A stretch of 64,000 bases of DNA. Origin: REEB95 sp963785735 (GTDB taxonomy: Bacteria > Pseudomonadota > Alphaproteobacteria > ATCC43930 > CGMCC-115725). This document shows positions 7,934-16,816 of this stretch, piece by piece. The stretch is from contig CAWAWJ010000001.1 of the NCBI GenBank assembly GCA_963785735.1, positions 620,001-684,000 of the forward strand. Reading direction: 5' to 3'. The first letter of the stretch is position 1. The number at the start of each line of letters is the position of its first letter. Both the position numbers and the translations under genes were made by a program. A model generated the notes under the pieces. That model saw nothing but the letters and a program-made list of their open reading frames with translations. It did no database searches and was not told the DNA's origin.

Positions 7934-9241
7934 CTAGCTCCCCGGCGCCGCCAGATGCGACTCGCGCCGCGCCACGCGCCGCGCCCAGGCCAAGAGGCTC
8001 ATCAGCAACACGAACAACGCTGTGGCGCTTAAGGCGAGCGAGGCGTGGATGCCGATCAACGCGCCGCCGAAGCCCACGGTGACGCCGCTGAAGGCGCGCA
8101 ACCCGTTGGCGAACATGTTGAAAAAGCCGATCACCCTTCCGCGTATGTCGGCGGGCGCGTGGAGCTGCACCAGGGTCTGCGCCATGGCGTTGAACGAGAG
8201 CTCGACGAAACCGGCGGCGAACAGGAAGGCGAGCGCCAGCGGATAGGCGGGCGACAGCGCGAATCCCACGATGGCAAGACACCACAACCCGCCGATGACG
8301 AGCGCGGTGCGCGTATGCGCCTGCAAGATCCCCACGGCTTCGAGCGCGAATCCGGCGGTGAGTGCGCCCGCCGCGTCCGCCGCCAAAAGCAGGCTGTAAT
8401 AAAGCCCGGCATTGCCGTGGCCGAAATCCTGCGCGAAGCCCGGCATCTGCGCCTGATAGGCGTTGCCCACCAAGAGCGCCGCGCCCCCGGCGAGCGCGGT
8501 CATCAAGACGATGGTCGGGCGCGCGGCGATCGCCCGCCAGGTCGCGAGAATATCGGCCATGCCGCGCAAGGCGGCCCTCGGGCTGGGCGCGGCCGGGTCG
8601 GCGCGGAAGCGCGGCCCGTAAGGCGCCTTCCACAGCCACAGCGTCAGCGGCAGATAGATCACGATATTGGCGAAAATGCCGGCGACCGGCCCGAGCCCCA
8701 AAAGCAGCGCGCTCCCCATGATGGGCCCGCACAGCCGGCCGAGCCAGATGCCGGTGGCGTTGAGCCGGACCGCGCTTTGCAGATGCGCCGGCCCGACCAT
8801 GTCGTGGATCAGTAGCATCGCCGAGGGTATCCACAACACGCCGGCGAAGCCGTGGAACACCAGAATGCCGGCCGCTTCCCAGGGCGTCAGGCTGTCGGTG
8901 AAGAAGAAAAAACCCCACATCGCCGAACAGGCCATGAAGATCAGCATGCCCACCTGGATGATGCGCCGCGGATCGAAGCGGTCGGCGAGCGACCCGCTAT
9001 AGATCCCGAACAGCAGGAAAGGCGTCCAATGCGACACCACGGCGAAGCCCAGAAGCGCCGGCGAATGGAATTTCTGGTAGACGATCCAATAGCTGATCAC
9101 ATGCTCGACATTGTCGGCCATCATGGCGAGCCAGCCGCCGATGAAATAGGCGCGGAAGCCCGCGTGGCGCAGCGCGGCGAAGGAGAGATGCGCGGCCGGC
9201 GCCGCCGCGTGGGACGCGGTGGCCGGGGTCTCGGCGGTCAT
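7934..9241 (-). CDS. MFS transporter (EntS/MFS_3-like exporter)
   Basis: A 435-residue major facilitator permease with about 12 hydrophobic spans. The signature between spans 2 and 3 is SGSLADRFDPRRI, and RGRVIGFFNMFANG marks the second half. Family resemblance is to MFS_3 members, which include siderophore and drug exporters; the substrate is unknown. Only one base separates it from the upstream padR gene, so regulator and pump form one operon. A metal-linked or xenobiotic efflux role is inferred from the His-rich regulator. Confidence 0.85.
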   Translation of the reverse strand: MTAETPATASHAAAPAAHLSFAALRHAGFRAYFIGGWLAMMADNVEHVISYWIVYQKFHSPALLGFAVVSHWTPFLLFGIYSGSLADRFDPRRIIQVGMLIFMACSAMWGFFFFTDSLTPWEAAGILVFHGFAGVLWIPSAMLLIHDMVGPAHLQSAVRLNATGIWLGRLCGPIMGSALLLGLGPVAGIFANIVIYLPLTLWLWKAPYGPRFRADPAAPSPRAALRGMADILATWRAIAARPTIVLMTALAGGAALLVGNAYQAQMPGFAQDFGHGNAGLYYSLLLAADAAGALTAGFALEAVGILQAHTRTALVIGGLWCLAIVGFALSPAYPLALAFLFAAGFVELSFNAMAQTLVQLHAPADIRGRVIGFFNMFANGLRAFSGVTVGFGGALIGIHASLALSATALFVLLMSLLAWARRVARRESHLAAPGS

Positions 9242-9242
9242 C

Positions 9243-9905
9243 TCAAGAACCCAGGATTTCGCGCGTGGCGCGTTCCAGGATCTCGGCCAGGCGCTTCTGC
9301 TCGGCGCGCGGGGCGTCGCGTTTTTCCCGGAGCGCCATCTTGATCGCGCGCCGCGCCGCCTTGAGCTCGGGCGCCGATTCCTCGTCCTCGCCCGCCTCGC
9401 CGCCGGAAAAGGCCTCGCGCATCCGTTCCATCTTCTGGCCGATGCGCGCTAGGCGTTCGAGCAGCGCGTCGGCGTCCGCGCGGTTCTTGGCGAGCTCGGA
9501 TTGGCCATCGGCGGTGATGCGGTAAAGCCGCTTGGCGCCGTCATCCTTGACGGTGGCCCGGCCCAGCTCCTCGAGATAAGTGAGCGCGGGATAGACCATG
9601 CCCGGGCTCGGCGCGTAATAGCCGCCCGAGCGTTCCTCGAGCGCCTTGATGATCTCGTAGCCGTAACGCGGCTTTTCCTCGAGCAGCGCGAGGATCAGAA
9701 GCTGGAGGCCGCCCGCGCCGAGCTTGCGCCCGGCATGAAAGCCGCGCCCGCCCATTTCCTCGGCCCCGAAGCTGCCGGCGAAATGCGCCGGGCCGTGGCC
9801 CATTCCATGGCGGTGCCCGTGACCGTGGCGACCGCCGCGTTCTCCGCGCATGAAGCGCCGGCCGTGACGGTGAAACCGTGATTCGGGATCGTGGTGGTGA
9901 TGCAT
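9243..9905 (-). CDS. PadR-family regulator with His-rich N-terminus (YqjI-like)
   Basis: A 220-residue PadR-type winged-helix repressor. The first 45 residues contain more than a dozen His (MHHHHD, HGHGHRHGMGHGP), a likely metal-binding extension as in E. coli YqjI. The winged helix spans roughly residues 65-135 (LLEEKPRYGYEIIKALEERS, PSPGMVYPALTYLEELG). The C-terminal half is a charged coiled-coil dimerisation region. It is translated just before the MFS pump and is preceded by AT-rich palindromes, suggesting autoregulated, ligand- or metal-responsive control. Confidence 0.9.
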   Translation of the reverse strand: MHHHHDPESRFHRHGRRFMRGERGGRHGHGHRHGMGHGPAHFAGSFGAEEMGGRGFHAGRKLGAGGLQLLILALLEEKPRYGYEIIKALEERSGGYYAPSPGMVYPALTYLEELGRATVKDDGAKRLYRITADGQSELAKNRADADALLERLARIGQKMERMREAFSGGEAGEDEESAPELKAARRAIKMALREKRDAPRAEQKRLAEILERATREILGS

Positions 9906-9920
9906 GAAAGTCCTTGCTAC

Positions 9921-9966
9921 GTTGTTATATCGTTAGATACATCGTAAGATATATCTTAAGATATAA
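9921..9966. promoter_or_regulatory. AT-rich operator/promoter of the padR-MFS operon
   Basis: Two overlapping perfect palindromes lie 40-60 bases upstream of padR: TAAGATATATCTTA at 9945-9958 and TATATCTTAAGATATA at 9950-9965. An outer GTTATATC...GATATAAC pair is also present (9923-9930 and 9959-9966 region). The block is very AT-rich in GC-rich surroundings. PadR proteins bind such dyads next to their own genes. The same region could influence hisE, which starts 118 bases away on the other strand. Confidence 0.65.
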
Positions 9967-10083
9967 CCTGTCAAGGGCGAATTCGGCGATTTTTCACGGT
10001 CCGGAAAGCCCGAATTTTCAATTGCGGCCCGATCTGCTAGGCAAGGGCGGAACCCCGCCGGCTGAACCCCCGAGAGGAAACCC

Positions 10084-10410
10084 ATGGCCGAGATCGACGG
10101 CGCAGCGCTCGACCGGCTCTTTGCCGTGATAAAGGCGCGCGCCCATTCCGACCCGGCGAAGTCCTACACCGCGCAGCTGTTGCGCGACGGGACCTCCAAG
10201 ATCGCCAAGAAGCTCGCCGAGGAAGCGGCCGAGACCAGCATCGAGGCGGTCAAGGGCGACCGCGCCCGGCTCATCCAGGAAAGCGCCGATCTGCTCTATC
10301 ATCTGCTGGTGCTGTGGGCCGACGGCAAGGTCGATCCGGCCGAAGTGTGGCGCGCGCTCGAGGCGCGCCAGGGCCGCTCCGGCATCGAGGAAAAGAAATC
10401 CCGCTTCTAG
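10084..10410 (+). CDS. hisE: phosphoribosyl-ATP pyrophosphatase
   Basis: Second step of histidine synthesis: hydrolyses PR-ATP to PR-AMP and pyrophosphate. 108 residues, the normal length for stand-alone HisE. The EEAAETSIEA and ESADLLYHLLVLW segments form the metal-binding helical core of this MazG-like fold. GAGAGGAAA precedes the ATG. It is separated from hisBHAF by the padR-MFS insert, so it probably has its own promoter. HIT follows 23 bases downstream. Confidence 0.95.
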   Translation: MAEIDGAALDRLFAVIKARAHSDPAKSYTAQLLRDGTSKIAKKLAEEAAETSIEAVKGDRARLIQESADLLYHLLVLWADGKVDPAEVWRALEARQGRSGIEEKKSRF

Positions 10411-10433
10411 ACCCGGGGATTCGAGAGGGACTC

Positions 10434-10802
10434 ATGGAAGCCGCTTACGACCGCAACAACGTCTTCGCCAAGATCCTGCGCGGCGAAATCCCGTGCCAGA
10501 AAGTGTTCGAGGATGCGCATGTGCTGGCCTTCCGCGATATCAAGCCGCAGGCGCCGGCGCATGTGCTGGTGATCCCGAAGGGCGAATACGTCTCGTCCGA
10601 CGATTTTTCCGCCAAGGCCAGCCCGGAGGAGATCGCGGCGCTTTTTCGCGCCGTCGGCAAGATCGCGCGCGATCTCGGCCTCGACAAGACCGGCTATCGC
10701 ATCCTCGCCAATCACGGCGAGGACGCGCACCAGGAAGTGGCGCATTTCCACATCCATATCTTCGGCGGCAAATCCTTGGGCCGCATGCTCCCCAAGGAAT
10801 AG
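10434..10802 (+). CDS. HIT-family nucleotide hydrolase (HinT-like)
   Basis: A 122-residue histidine-triad protein. The active-site motif is VAHFHIHIFGG near the C-terminus (His-x-His-x-His). The N-terminal FAKILRGEIPCQKVFE and VLVIPK segments are typical of HinT, which hydrolyses adenosine phosphoramidates and aminoacyl-adenylates. GAGAGGGA precedes the ATG at 10434; the longer frame overlaps hisE and is rejected. The hisE-HIT pairing is common in alphaproteobacteria. Confidence 0.93.
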   Translation: MEAAYDRNNVFAKILRGEIPCQKVFEDAHVLAFRDIKPQAPAHVLVIPKGEYVSSDDFSAKASPEEIAALFRAVGKIARDLGLDKTGYRILANHGEDAHQEVAHFHIHIFGGKSLGRMLPKE

Positions 10803-10823
10803 CGGCCGGATTGGACGACTCGG

Positions 10824-10850
10824 GGGCCCGCTTCGGGCCTCCGGGAGGCC
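10824..10850. terminator. GC-rich hairpin after the HIT gene
   Basis: GGCCCG-CTT-CGGGCC (10825-10839), overlapping a second dyad GGCCTC / GAGGCC (10836-10850). No T-run follows, so it is a weak intrinsic terminator at best. A near-identical hairpin sequence occurs after pnp at 45139-45161. The remaining intergenic stretch to 11028 shows only an AT-richer region with a TTGACG at 10946 that could be a -35 element; no clear -10 element was found. Confidence 0.35.
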
Positions 10851-11028
10851 GCCTTCATGCCGCCCCATTGGCGGATTATTAACCATGAGGAAAACCCGGA
10901 AACCCCAGGGAAAAGGCCGGTTTGCGGGCTCTCTTTCGCTCGAACTTGACGGGTTTTAGCGAAAAATTAACCGTAATGCCGCCTAATCGGACCCGTAACG
11001 TTCGCGCCTGAAGTTCAAGGACTTGTCC

Positions 11029-11601
11029 ATGCCGGTTTCGCCTGCCGACGCCCAGCTCCACCCGGTCCTCGGATCGCTGCTGCGCTATTGGAGCGCCCAG
11101 TGCGAGGGCCGGATCATGCCGGCGCGCGCCGAGATCGATCCCCTGGAGATGGGCCCGAAGCTGCTGCCCCATCTGCTGCTGTGCGATTTGCAGGATCGCG
11201 GCCAGCGGCTGCGCTACCGTTTGGTTGGAACCAATGTGGTGCGGCGCTGGGGTTTCGACCCGACCGGGCGCCATCTCGACGAGGCGATGGGTCCTTATTT
11301 CGCCTATCTCGGCGATCTGCTGCGTGAGCTCTTCAACGAGCGCGCGCCCCTCCAGGCCAGCTGCGCTTTCCGCTGGGGCGTCAACCGCGAGCTTGAGGCC
11401 AATCACCTGCTGCTGCCCCTGAGCAAGGGCGGATCCGATCCGGCGATCGCGCTGGTGGGCCTGACCTTCCGCTCGGACGAGGTGTTCCCGCCGCAGATCC
11501 GTTCGCTCAACGGCGTCGGGCGTTTCGAGGAACGCGGCCGCGTGATTATCGAGCCGCTCGCCGAAGCAGCATCGCCCCGTCACGGCCGCAGCGTCGCCTA
11601 A
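11029..11601 (+). CDS. PAS-domain protein (PAS_5 family)
   Basis: A 190-residue cytoplasmic protein of the PAS_5 type common in Rhodospirillales. After LLRYWSAQCEGRIMPARAEI comes the typical LRYRLVGTNVVRRWGFDPTG core and a C-terminal LLPLSKGGSDPAIALVGL strand region. No kinase, cyclase or DNA-binding domain is attached, so its output is unknown. The ATG at 11029 is preferred to the TTG at 11023. It stands alone between a weak hairpin and the convergent kup. Confidence 0.85.
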   Translation: MPVSPADAQLHPVLGSLLRYWSAQCEGRIMPARAEIDPLEMGPKLLPHLLLCDLQDRGQRLRYRLVGTNVVRRWGFDPTGRHLDEAMGPYFAYLGDLLRELFNERAPLQASCAFRWGVNRELEANHLLLPLSKGGSDPAIALVGLTFRSDEVFPPQIRSLNGVGRFEERGRVIIEPLAEAASPRHGRSVA

Positions 11602-11652
11602 GATTTTGATTGGCTTCGCACGACGGCCGCTAACGCGGCTCGTGCTACGCCC

Positions 11653-13548
11653 CTAAATTTCGATTTGCCCGCCCAGCTCGACCACGCGGTTCGAGGGGAT
11701 GCGGAAGAACTCGGTTGCGTTCACCATGGTCGCCTGCATGAAGATGAACAGCTTCTTGCGCCAGCGCCAGAAATTGGGCGTGGGCGCGCCGATCACAACC
11801 TTTTCGCGGCCGATGAAGAATGAGGTCTCCATCAGGTTGAATTTCAATCTCATCAACCGAAGTTGGGCAAGAGTTCGCGGAATGTTGGGCGTGTCCATGA
11901 AGCCGTAGCGCACCGTGACGGTATGGAACTGATGGTCGAGATTCTTGACCTCGAGCCGCTGATCTTCGGCGAAATGCGGCACGTCGAGCGTCTCGATCTT
12001 CATCAGCACCACGCGCTCGTGCAGCACCTTGTTGTGCTTCAAATTGTGCAGCAGCGCCGCCGGCACCAGATCGGTATTGGCGGTCATGAAAATCGCCGTG
12101 CCGGGCACGCGCTGGGGGTGGCCGGGCTTGATGCCCTTGAGGAAGAGGTCCAAGGGCATGGCGGCCTCCGCCCGCCGGTGCGCCAGCAGATCGCGCCCCT
12201 TCATCCAGGTCGCCATGACGACGAAGATGAACGCGGCCACCGCCAGCGGGAACCAGCCGCCTTCGACGAATTTGAGCAGATTAGCGCTGAAGAACAGCAG
12301 ATCGACGAACAGGAAAAAGCCGAACAGCAGCGCGGCCCAGACCGGATTCCACTTGAGCACGCCCACGGTATAGACGAACGCCAGCACGGTGGTGAGCGAC
12401 ATGGTGCCGGTGACGGCGATGCCGTAGGCGGCGCCGAGATTGTCGGAACTGCGGAAGCCCAGCACCAGGAAGATCACCGCCACCAGCAGCGCCAGATTGA
12501 CGCGCGGCACGTAAATCTGGCCGATCTCGTCCTCCGAGGTGTGGCGGATTTGGAGCCGCGGCAGATAACCCAACTGCACCGCCTGGCGCGTCATCGAGAA
12601 GGCTCCCGAGATCACCGCCTGCGAGGCGATCACCGTCGCGCAGGCTGACAGCACCACCATCGGATAAAGCGCCCAATCCGGCGCCAGCAGATAGAACGGA
12701 TTCTCCAGCGTTTCAGGCCTGGCCAAAAGCAGCGCGCCCTGGCCGAGATAGTTCAGCATCAGCGCCGGAAAGACGAAGGCGAGCCAGTCGCGTTGGATGG
12801 GACAACGGCCAAAATGGCCCATATCGGCGTAAAGCGCCTCGACCCCGGTGACGGCCAGAACGACGGCGCCCAGCAATATGAATCCCTGGAACGGATGGCC
12901 GATCAGCAGCCGGATGCCGTAAAACGGGTCGAGCGCCAGCAGGATCATCGGGTTGCGCAGGATTTCCATCGTTCCCAGCAACGCGATGACCACGAACCAA
13001 ACCACCATTACCGGGCCGAACAAGCCGCCGACCAGCGCGGTGCCGCGGCGCTGCATGGCGAACAGCACCACCAGCAGCACCAGCGTGATCGGAATGACAT
13101 AGGCATCGAACAAAGGCGTCGCCACCTTGAGGCCTTCGACCGCGCTCAACACGGAAATGGCGGGGGTGATGACGCCGTCGCCGTAGAACAGCGAGGCGCC
13201 CAAAAGCCCCGCCGCCAGAATCCACCAACGCCGCCGGTTCTCGCCGCTCACGGCGCGCAGCGCCAGCGCGGTCAGCGCCAGAATGCCGCCCTCGCCGCGG
13301 TTGTCGGCGCGCATGATGACCGAGACGTATTTGAGGGTGACAACGGTGATCAACGACCAGGCGATCAGCGACAACACGCCATAGACGTTATTCGGAGTGA
13401 TCTGTCCCAGGCTCAAGACGCACTGCTTCACCGCGTAAAGCGGCGAGGTGCCGATATCGCCGTAAACCACGCCGAGCGCGCCGATATAGAGATTGTGATG
13501 CAGCCATCGGCGGTGGCTGGCGCCGTTGACCATGGCGGTCTGCGCCAT
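11653..13548 (-). CDS. kup: low-affinity potassium transporter Kup
   Basis: KUP/HAK-family K+:H+ symporter of the inner membrane, 631 residues with about 12 spans followed by a C-terminal cytoplasmic domain. Family hallmarks include LGVVYGDIGTSPLYAVKQ near the N-terminus, SLFYGDGVITPAISVLSAVE, and GTAIFMTANTDLVPAALLHN in the tail. The start is uncertain: 13548 (MAQTAMVNGAS) is preferred, but 13611 and 13533 are also open. The gene is monocistronic. A segment near 11850-11890 is a little less GC-rich than the rest. Confidence 0.95.
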   Translation of the reverse strand: MAQTAMVNGASHRRWLHHNLYIGALGVVYGDIGTSPLYAVKQCVLSLGQITPNNVYGVLSLIAWSLITVVTLKYVSVIMRADNRGEGGILALTALALRAVSGENRRRWWILAAGLLGASLFYGDGVITPAISVLSAVEGLKVATPLFDAYVIPITLVLLVVLFAMQRRGTALVGGLFGPVMVVWFVVIALLGTMEILRNPMILLALDPFYGIRLLIGHPFQGFILLGAVVLAVTGVEALYADMGHFGRCPIQRDWLAFVFPALMLNYLGQGALLLARPETLENPFYLLAPDWALYPMVVLSACATVIASQAVISGAFSMTRQAVQLGYLPRLQIRHTSEDEIGQIYVPRVNLALLVAVIFLVLGFRSSDNLGAAYGIAVTGTMSLTTVLAFVYTVGVLKWNPVWAALLFGFFLFVDLLFFSANLLKFVEGGWFPLAVAAFIFVVMATWMKGRDLLAHRRAEAAMPLDLFLKGIKPGHPQRVPGTAIFMTANTDLVPAALLHNLKHNKVLHERVVLMKIETLDVPHFAEDQRLEVKNLDHQFHTVTVRYGFMDTPNIPRTLAQLRLMRLKFNLMETSFFIGREKVVIGAPTPNFWRWRKKLFIFMQATMVNATEFFRIPSNRVVELGGQIEI

Positions 13549-13656
13549 CGGTTGTGCCCATGTGATGCCTGGGAAGGCGCCGTGTGTAGACCTTCCCCCA
13601 TTCAGGCGCAACCGGCGCTTTAGCCCGCTGATATCCCTCGAAGATTCGCCATTCGC

Positions 13657-14931
13657 CTATTTCTTGGCGGCGGCATAGGGGTAGATCAGCTCGCCGGTCT
13701 TGTACCGCGCCGGCCAGATGATGACGTTGTGCTTCGGATCGGTGAGCTGGGCCAGGTCGTTGCCGGTCAAATGCTGCCACTGGGTGAAGACGAAGCGCGG
13801 CGTCTTCCATTCGCCGTCCTTGCCGAAGGCGATGGTCCCGACCACGGTCGAAAATGTATGGCCGCGCATGTAATCGGCGATCGCCTGCTGGTCGAGGCTC
13901 TTGGCGCCCTCGACCGCCTGTTCCAGAACCTGGCCCGCCGCGTAACCGAACGGCACGAAGCCGAAGCCCAGCGGATCGATGCCGCCCTTTTCCTTGGCCA
14001 CATCCTGGTATTTTTTCAGGAGCTCGCGCGAACCGGGAAATTTGAAGGCGGGCACGAAATCCTCGTGGATGACGAAGCCGTTCATCAGCGGCCCCATCTG
14101 CGCCTTCAGGGGCGTCGCCATCATGCCGATCAGCGTACCGCCGATCATCTTCGGCGTGTAGCCGATCTCGTTGACCGCGCGCGCGATGCCGACGGTGTCC
14201 GGCGGATAGGCGGCGATGAACACGACATCCGGGTTGGCCGCCTGCACCGCGCGCACCACCGGCGCGAAATCGGTGGTGTTGGGCGGGTAAAGCTGATCGT
14301 AGACGATGGTGAGGCCCGCCGCCCTGGCGTTGTCGCGCGCGCCGTCGGTCGAATTCTTGCCGAACTCGGCGTCCACGCCCACCAGCGCGATGGTCTTGGG
14401 CTTCGGCTTGATCGTCTTGATGATCTCGAAGAAGCCCGAGGAGAAGGAGTGGATCGGGTCTTCGCCCAGCGGCACCATGGCAAAATAGTTCGGATAGTGC
14501 ATCCCGCGATTGGCCGCGGTGCCCAGGATGCCGATGGTCGTCATCTTGTGTTCGCTGATGACCGGGATGGTGGCGGCGATCTGATTGGTGCCATAGGGCC
14601 CCAGGATCAAATCGACCTTATCGACCTCGATCAGCTTGGTGTAGATGCCGGGGTCGTTGGGCGGCAGGGTCTGGTCGTCGTAATAGACGAATTCGACCGG
14701 CCGCCCGAGCAAGCCGCCCTTGGCGTTGACGTCGGAACGCCAGATTTCGAGCGCCTCGATCAGCTGCTTGCCGTTGGGCGCGTTGGCGCCGGTGAGACCC
14801 AGGCTGAAGCCGATGCGGATCGGATCAGCGGCGTAACCCGCCAATGGCGAAGCCGATAAAATGGCCGATGCGACAAGGAAGGCCGCGAACACACGCCGCC
14901 CGCGAAGGGCCCAGGACAAGATCGAAGACAT
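13657..14931 (-). CDS. ABC transporter periplasmic binding protein (branched-chain amino acid type)
   Basis: A 424-residue Peripla_BP_6 (LivK-type) protein. A signal peptide precedes AADPIRIGFSLGLTGANAPN. Start at 14931 follows a GGGAAG sequence. The fold is shown by GGLLGRPVEFVYYDDQT, ILGPYGTNQIAATIPVI and the DVVFIAAYPPDTVGIARAV region. Such proteins capture amino acids, amides or aromatic acids in the periplasm. No permease or ATPase genes are adjacent, so it is an orphan; the ligand is unknown. Confidence 0.88.
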   Translation of the reverse strand: MSSILSWALRGRRVFAAFLVASAILSASPLAGYAADPIRIGFSLGLTGANAPNGKQLIEALEIWRSDVNAKGGLLGRPVEFVYYDDQTLPPNDPGIYTKLIEVDKVDLILGPYGTNQIAATIPVISEHKMTTIGILGTAANRGMHYPNYFAMVPLGEDPIHSFSSGFFEIIKTIKPKPKTIALVGVDAEFGKNSTDGARDNARAAGLTIVYDQLYPPNTTDFAPVVRAVQAANPDVVFIAAYPPDTVGIARAVNEIGYTPKMIGGTLIGMMATPLKAQMGPLMNGFVIHEDFVPAFKFPGSRELLKKYQDVAKEKGGIDPLGFGFVPFGYAAGQVLEQAVEGAKSLDQQAIADYMRGHTFSTVVGTIAFGKDGEWKTPRFVFTQWQHLTGNDLAQLTDPKHNVIIWPARYKTGELIYPYAAAKK

Positions 14932-15087
14932 GCGCTTCCCCCATGGTTTTATTGATGATTGAACCGCTTGTAACACGGCCATGGGCGGTTGCCCAAGCGC
15001 GGCGGAAGCCGCGCAAAGATGAAGATAAGAAGATAAGGAGCGGGGCGAAAGCAGCGCGGCCGAGGGGAGAGGCTGGCCTTGCCGGCC

Positions 15088-16617
15088 CTATCTCAGCGCC
15101 TCGCCCAACAGGATGCGGCGATAGCTGAGCGCCTCGGCCAGATGGATGCGCCGGAGCCCGTCGCTCGCATCGAGATCGGCCAATGTCCGCGCCACGCGCA
15201 GCACGCGGTGATATCCGCGCGCCGAAAGGTGAAGCCGCTCGGAGGCCTCGTTCAATAATTTCCTTCCCTCGGCGTCGGGTGACGCGAGCTCGTCCAAGAG
15301 CGTGCCGTCGAGTTCGGCATTGGTGCGGATGCGCTTCTCCTTGGGCAGCTTGGCATAGCGCGCGGCCTGGATCTGGCGCGCCCGCCTGACCCGCGCCGCC
15401 ATTTCGGCCGAGCCCTCGGCCGGCGGCGGCAATGAGAGATCGGCCGCCTTCACCGCGGGCACGTCGATATGCAGATCGATGCGGTCGAAGAGCGGGCCGG
15501 AAATGCGCGACTGATAATCCTGCGCGCAGCGCGGCGCCTTGCCGCAGGTTAAGGCGGGGTCATCCAGGTGCCCGCAACGGCAAGGATTCATCGCCGCCAC
15601 CAATTGAACCCGCGCCGGATATGTGACATGCGCGTTGACCCGGGCGACATTGACCCGGCCGCTTTCCATCGGCTGGCGCAAGGCTTCGAGGGTCGCGCGC
15701 TGGAACTCGGGCAATTCGTCGAGGAACAAAACGCCCAGATGCGCGAGCGAAATCTCGCCCGGCTTGCCGCGCAAGCCGCCGCCCACCAGGGCGGGCAGCG
15801 ATGCCGAGTGATGCGGATCGCGGAACGGGCGTTCGCGCATGAGCTTGCCCTCGCGCAATAGGCCCGCGACCGAATGGATCATGCTGACCTCAAGCGCCTC
15901 GCTCGCGTCGAGCGGCGGCAGCAATCCCGGCAGCCGCTGCGCCAGCATCGATTTGCCCGCGCCTGGCGGCCCGATCATCAAAAGATTGTGGCCGCCCGAC
16001 GCCGCCACTTCGAGCGCGCGCTTGGCCGTCTCCTGGCCTTTGATGTCCTTGAGGTCGAGATTGGCGGCGGCGAGCGGAGCGAGCTTGGGCTCGGGCGGCG
16101 GCAGAATCTGCGAGCCCTTGAAATGGTTGACGATGGCCAAAAGCGCGGGCGCGGCCAGCACCTCGATCCCGCCGGCCCAAGCGGCCTCGCCGCCCGAGAC
16201 GGAAGGGCAGATGAGCCCCTTTCCTTGCGCCGCCGCGCCCAAGGCCGCGGGCAGCACCCCCGCCACGGGCTGCAAGCTGCCGTCGAGCGAAAGCTCGCCC
16301 AGCGCCACATAGCCTTCGATCTCCTCCGCCGGCAGCACCCCCATGGCGGCGAGCAGCCCCAAGGCTATCGGCAGGTCGAAGTGGCTGCCCTCTTTCAGGA
16401 GATCGGCCGGCGCGAGATTGACGGTGATGCGCTTGGCCGGCAAAGCGAGGCCCATGCCGGAGAGCGCGGCGCGCACGCGCTCGCGCGATTCCCCAACCGC
16501 CTTGTCGGGCAACCCCACCACGGTGAAGGCCGGCAGCCCCGAGGCAATCGTTACCTGGGCCTCAACCGGCACCGCCTCGATGCCTTGGAAGGCCACGGTG
16601 TTGACACGCGCGACCAC
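15088..16617 (-). CDS. comM: ComM/YifB-type Mg-chelatase-like AAA+ ATPase
   Basis: A 509-residue YifB/ComM protein. The N-terminal Lon-protease-like domain begins ARVNTVAFQGIEAVPVEAQV. The AAA+ core has Walker A GPPGAGKSMLAQRLPG and the Mg-chelatase segment FRDPHHSASLPALVGGG. NPCRCGHLDDPALTC is a Cys-rich insert. ComM of Vibrio is a branch-migration helicase in natural transformation; the role here is inferred from that. GTG start at 16617 fits the conserved N-terminus. It is a single gene. Confidence 0.93.
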   Translation of the reverse strand: MVARVNTVAFQGIEAVPVEAQVTIASGLPAFTVVGLPDKAVGESRERVRAALSGMGLALPAKRITVNLAPADLLKEGSHFDLPIALGLLAAMGVLPAEEIEGYVALGELSLDGSLQPVAGVLPAALGAAAQGKGLICPSVSGGEAAWAGGIEVLAAPALLAIVNHFKGSQILPPPEPKLAPLAAANLDLKDIKGQETAKRALEVAASGGHNLLMIGPPGAGKSMLAQRLPGLLPPLDASEALEVSMIHSVAGLLREGKLMRERPFRDPHHSASLPALVGGGLRGKPGEISLAHLGVLFLDELPEFQRATLEALRQPMESGRVNVARVNAHVTYPARVQLVAAMNPCRCGHLDDPALTCGKAPRCAQDYQSRISGPLFDRIDLHIDVPAVKAADLSLPPPAEGSAEMAARVRRARQIQAARYAKLPKEKRIRTNAELDGTLLDELASPDAEGRKLLNEASERLHLSARGYHRVLRVARTLADLDASDGLRRIHLAEALSYRRILLGEALR

Positions 16618-16720
16618 GTTTCTCTCCCCGAATATCGGGTCATGCTAGGCGAGGGGGGATGGTAAGGCCAGCTTGATGCACCGGCCCGGCGGGAAATGGC
16701 CGCCGATCAGGGACCCATGG

Positions 16721-16807
16721 TCAGGGCCGGGCCGCGTACCAGATCCCGATCAGCAGGCACCAGATCAGGGCGGCGTAGACCAGGATGAAAACCAGCCGCC
16801 GGTTCAT
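16721..16807 (-). CDS. 28-residue single-span membrane microprotein
   Basis: Open frame of 28 codons. Basic N-terminus MNRR is followed by an uninterrupted hydrophobic segment rich in Leu, Ile, Trp and Tyr (LVFILVYAALIWCLLIGIWY), ending AARP. This is what a tiny inner-membrane protein with cytoplasmic N-terminus would look like. It begins 9 bases after the stop of the next microprotein. No strong ribosome binding site is visible, so it remains a prediction; function unknown. Confidence 0.4.
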   Translation of the reverse strand: MNRRLVFILVYAALIWCLLIGIWYAARP

Positions 16808-16816
16808 GGACGCGGC

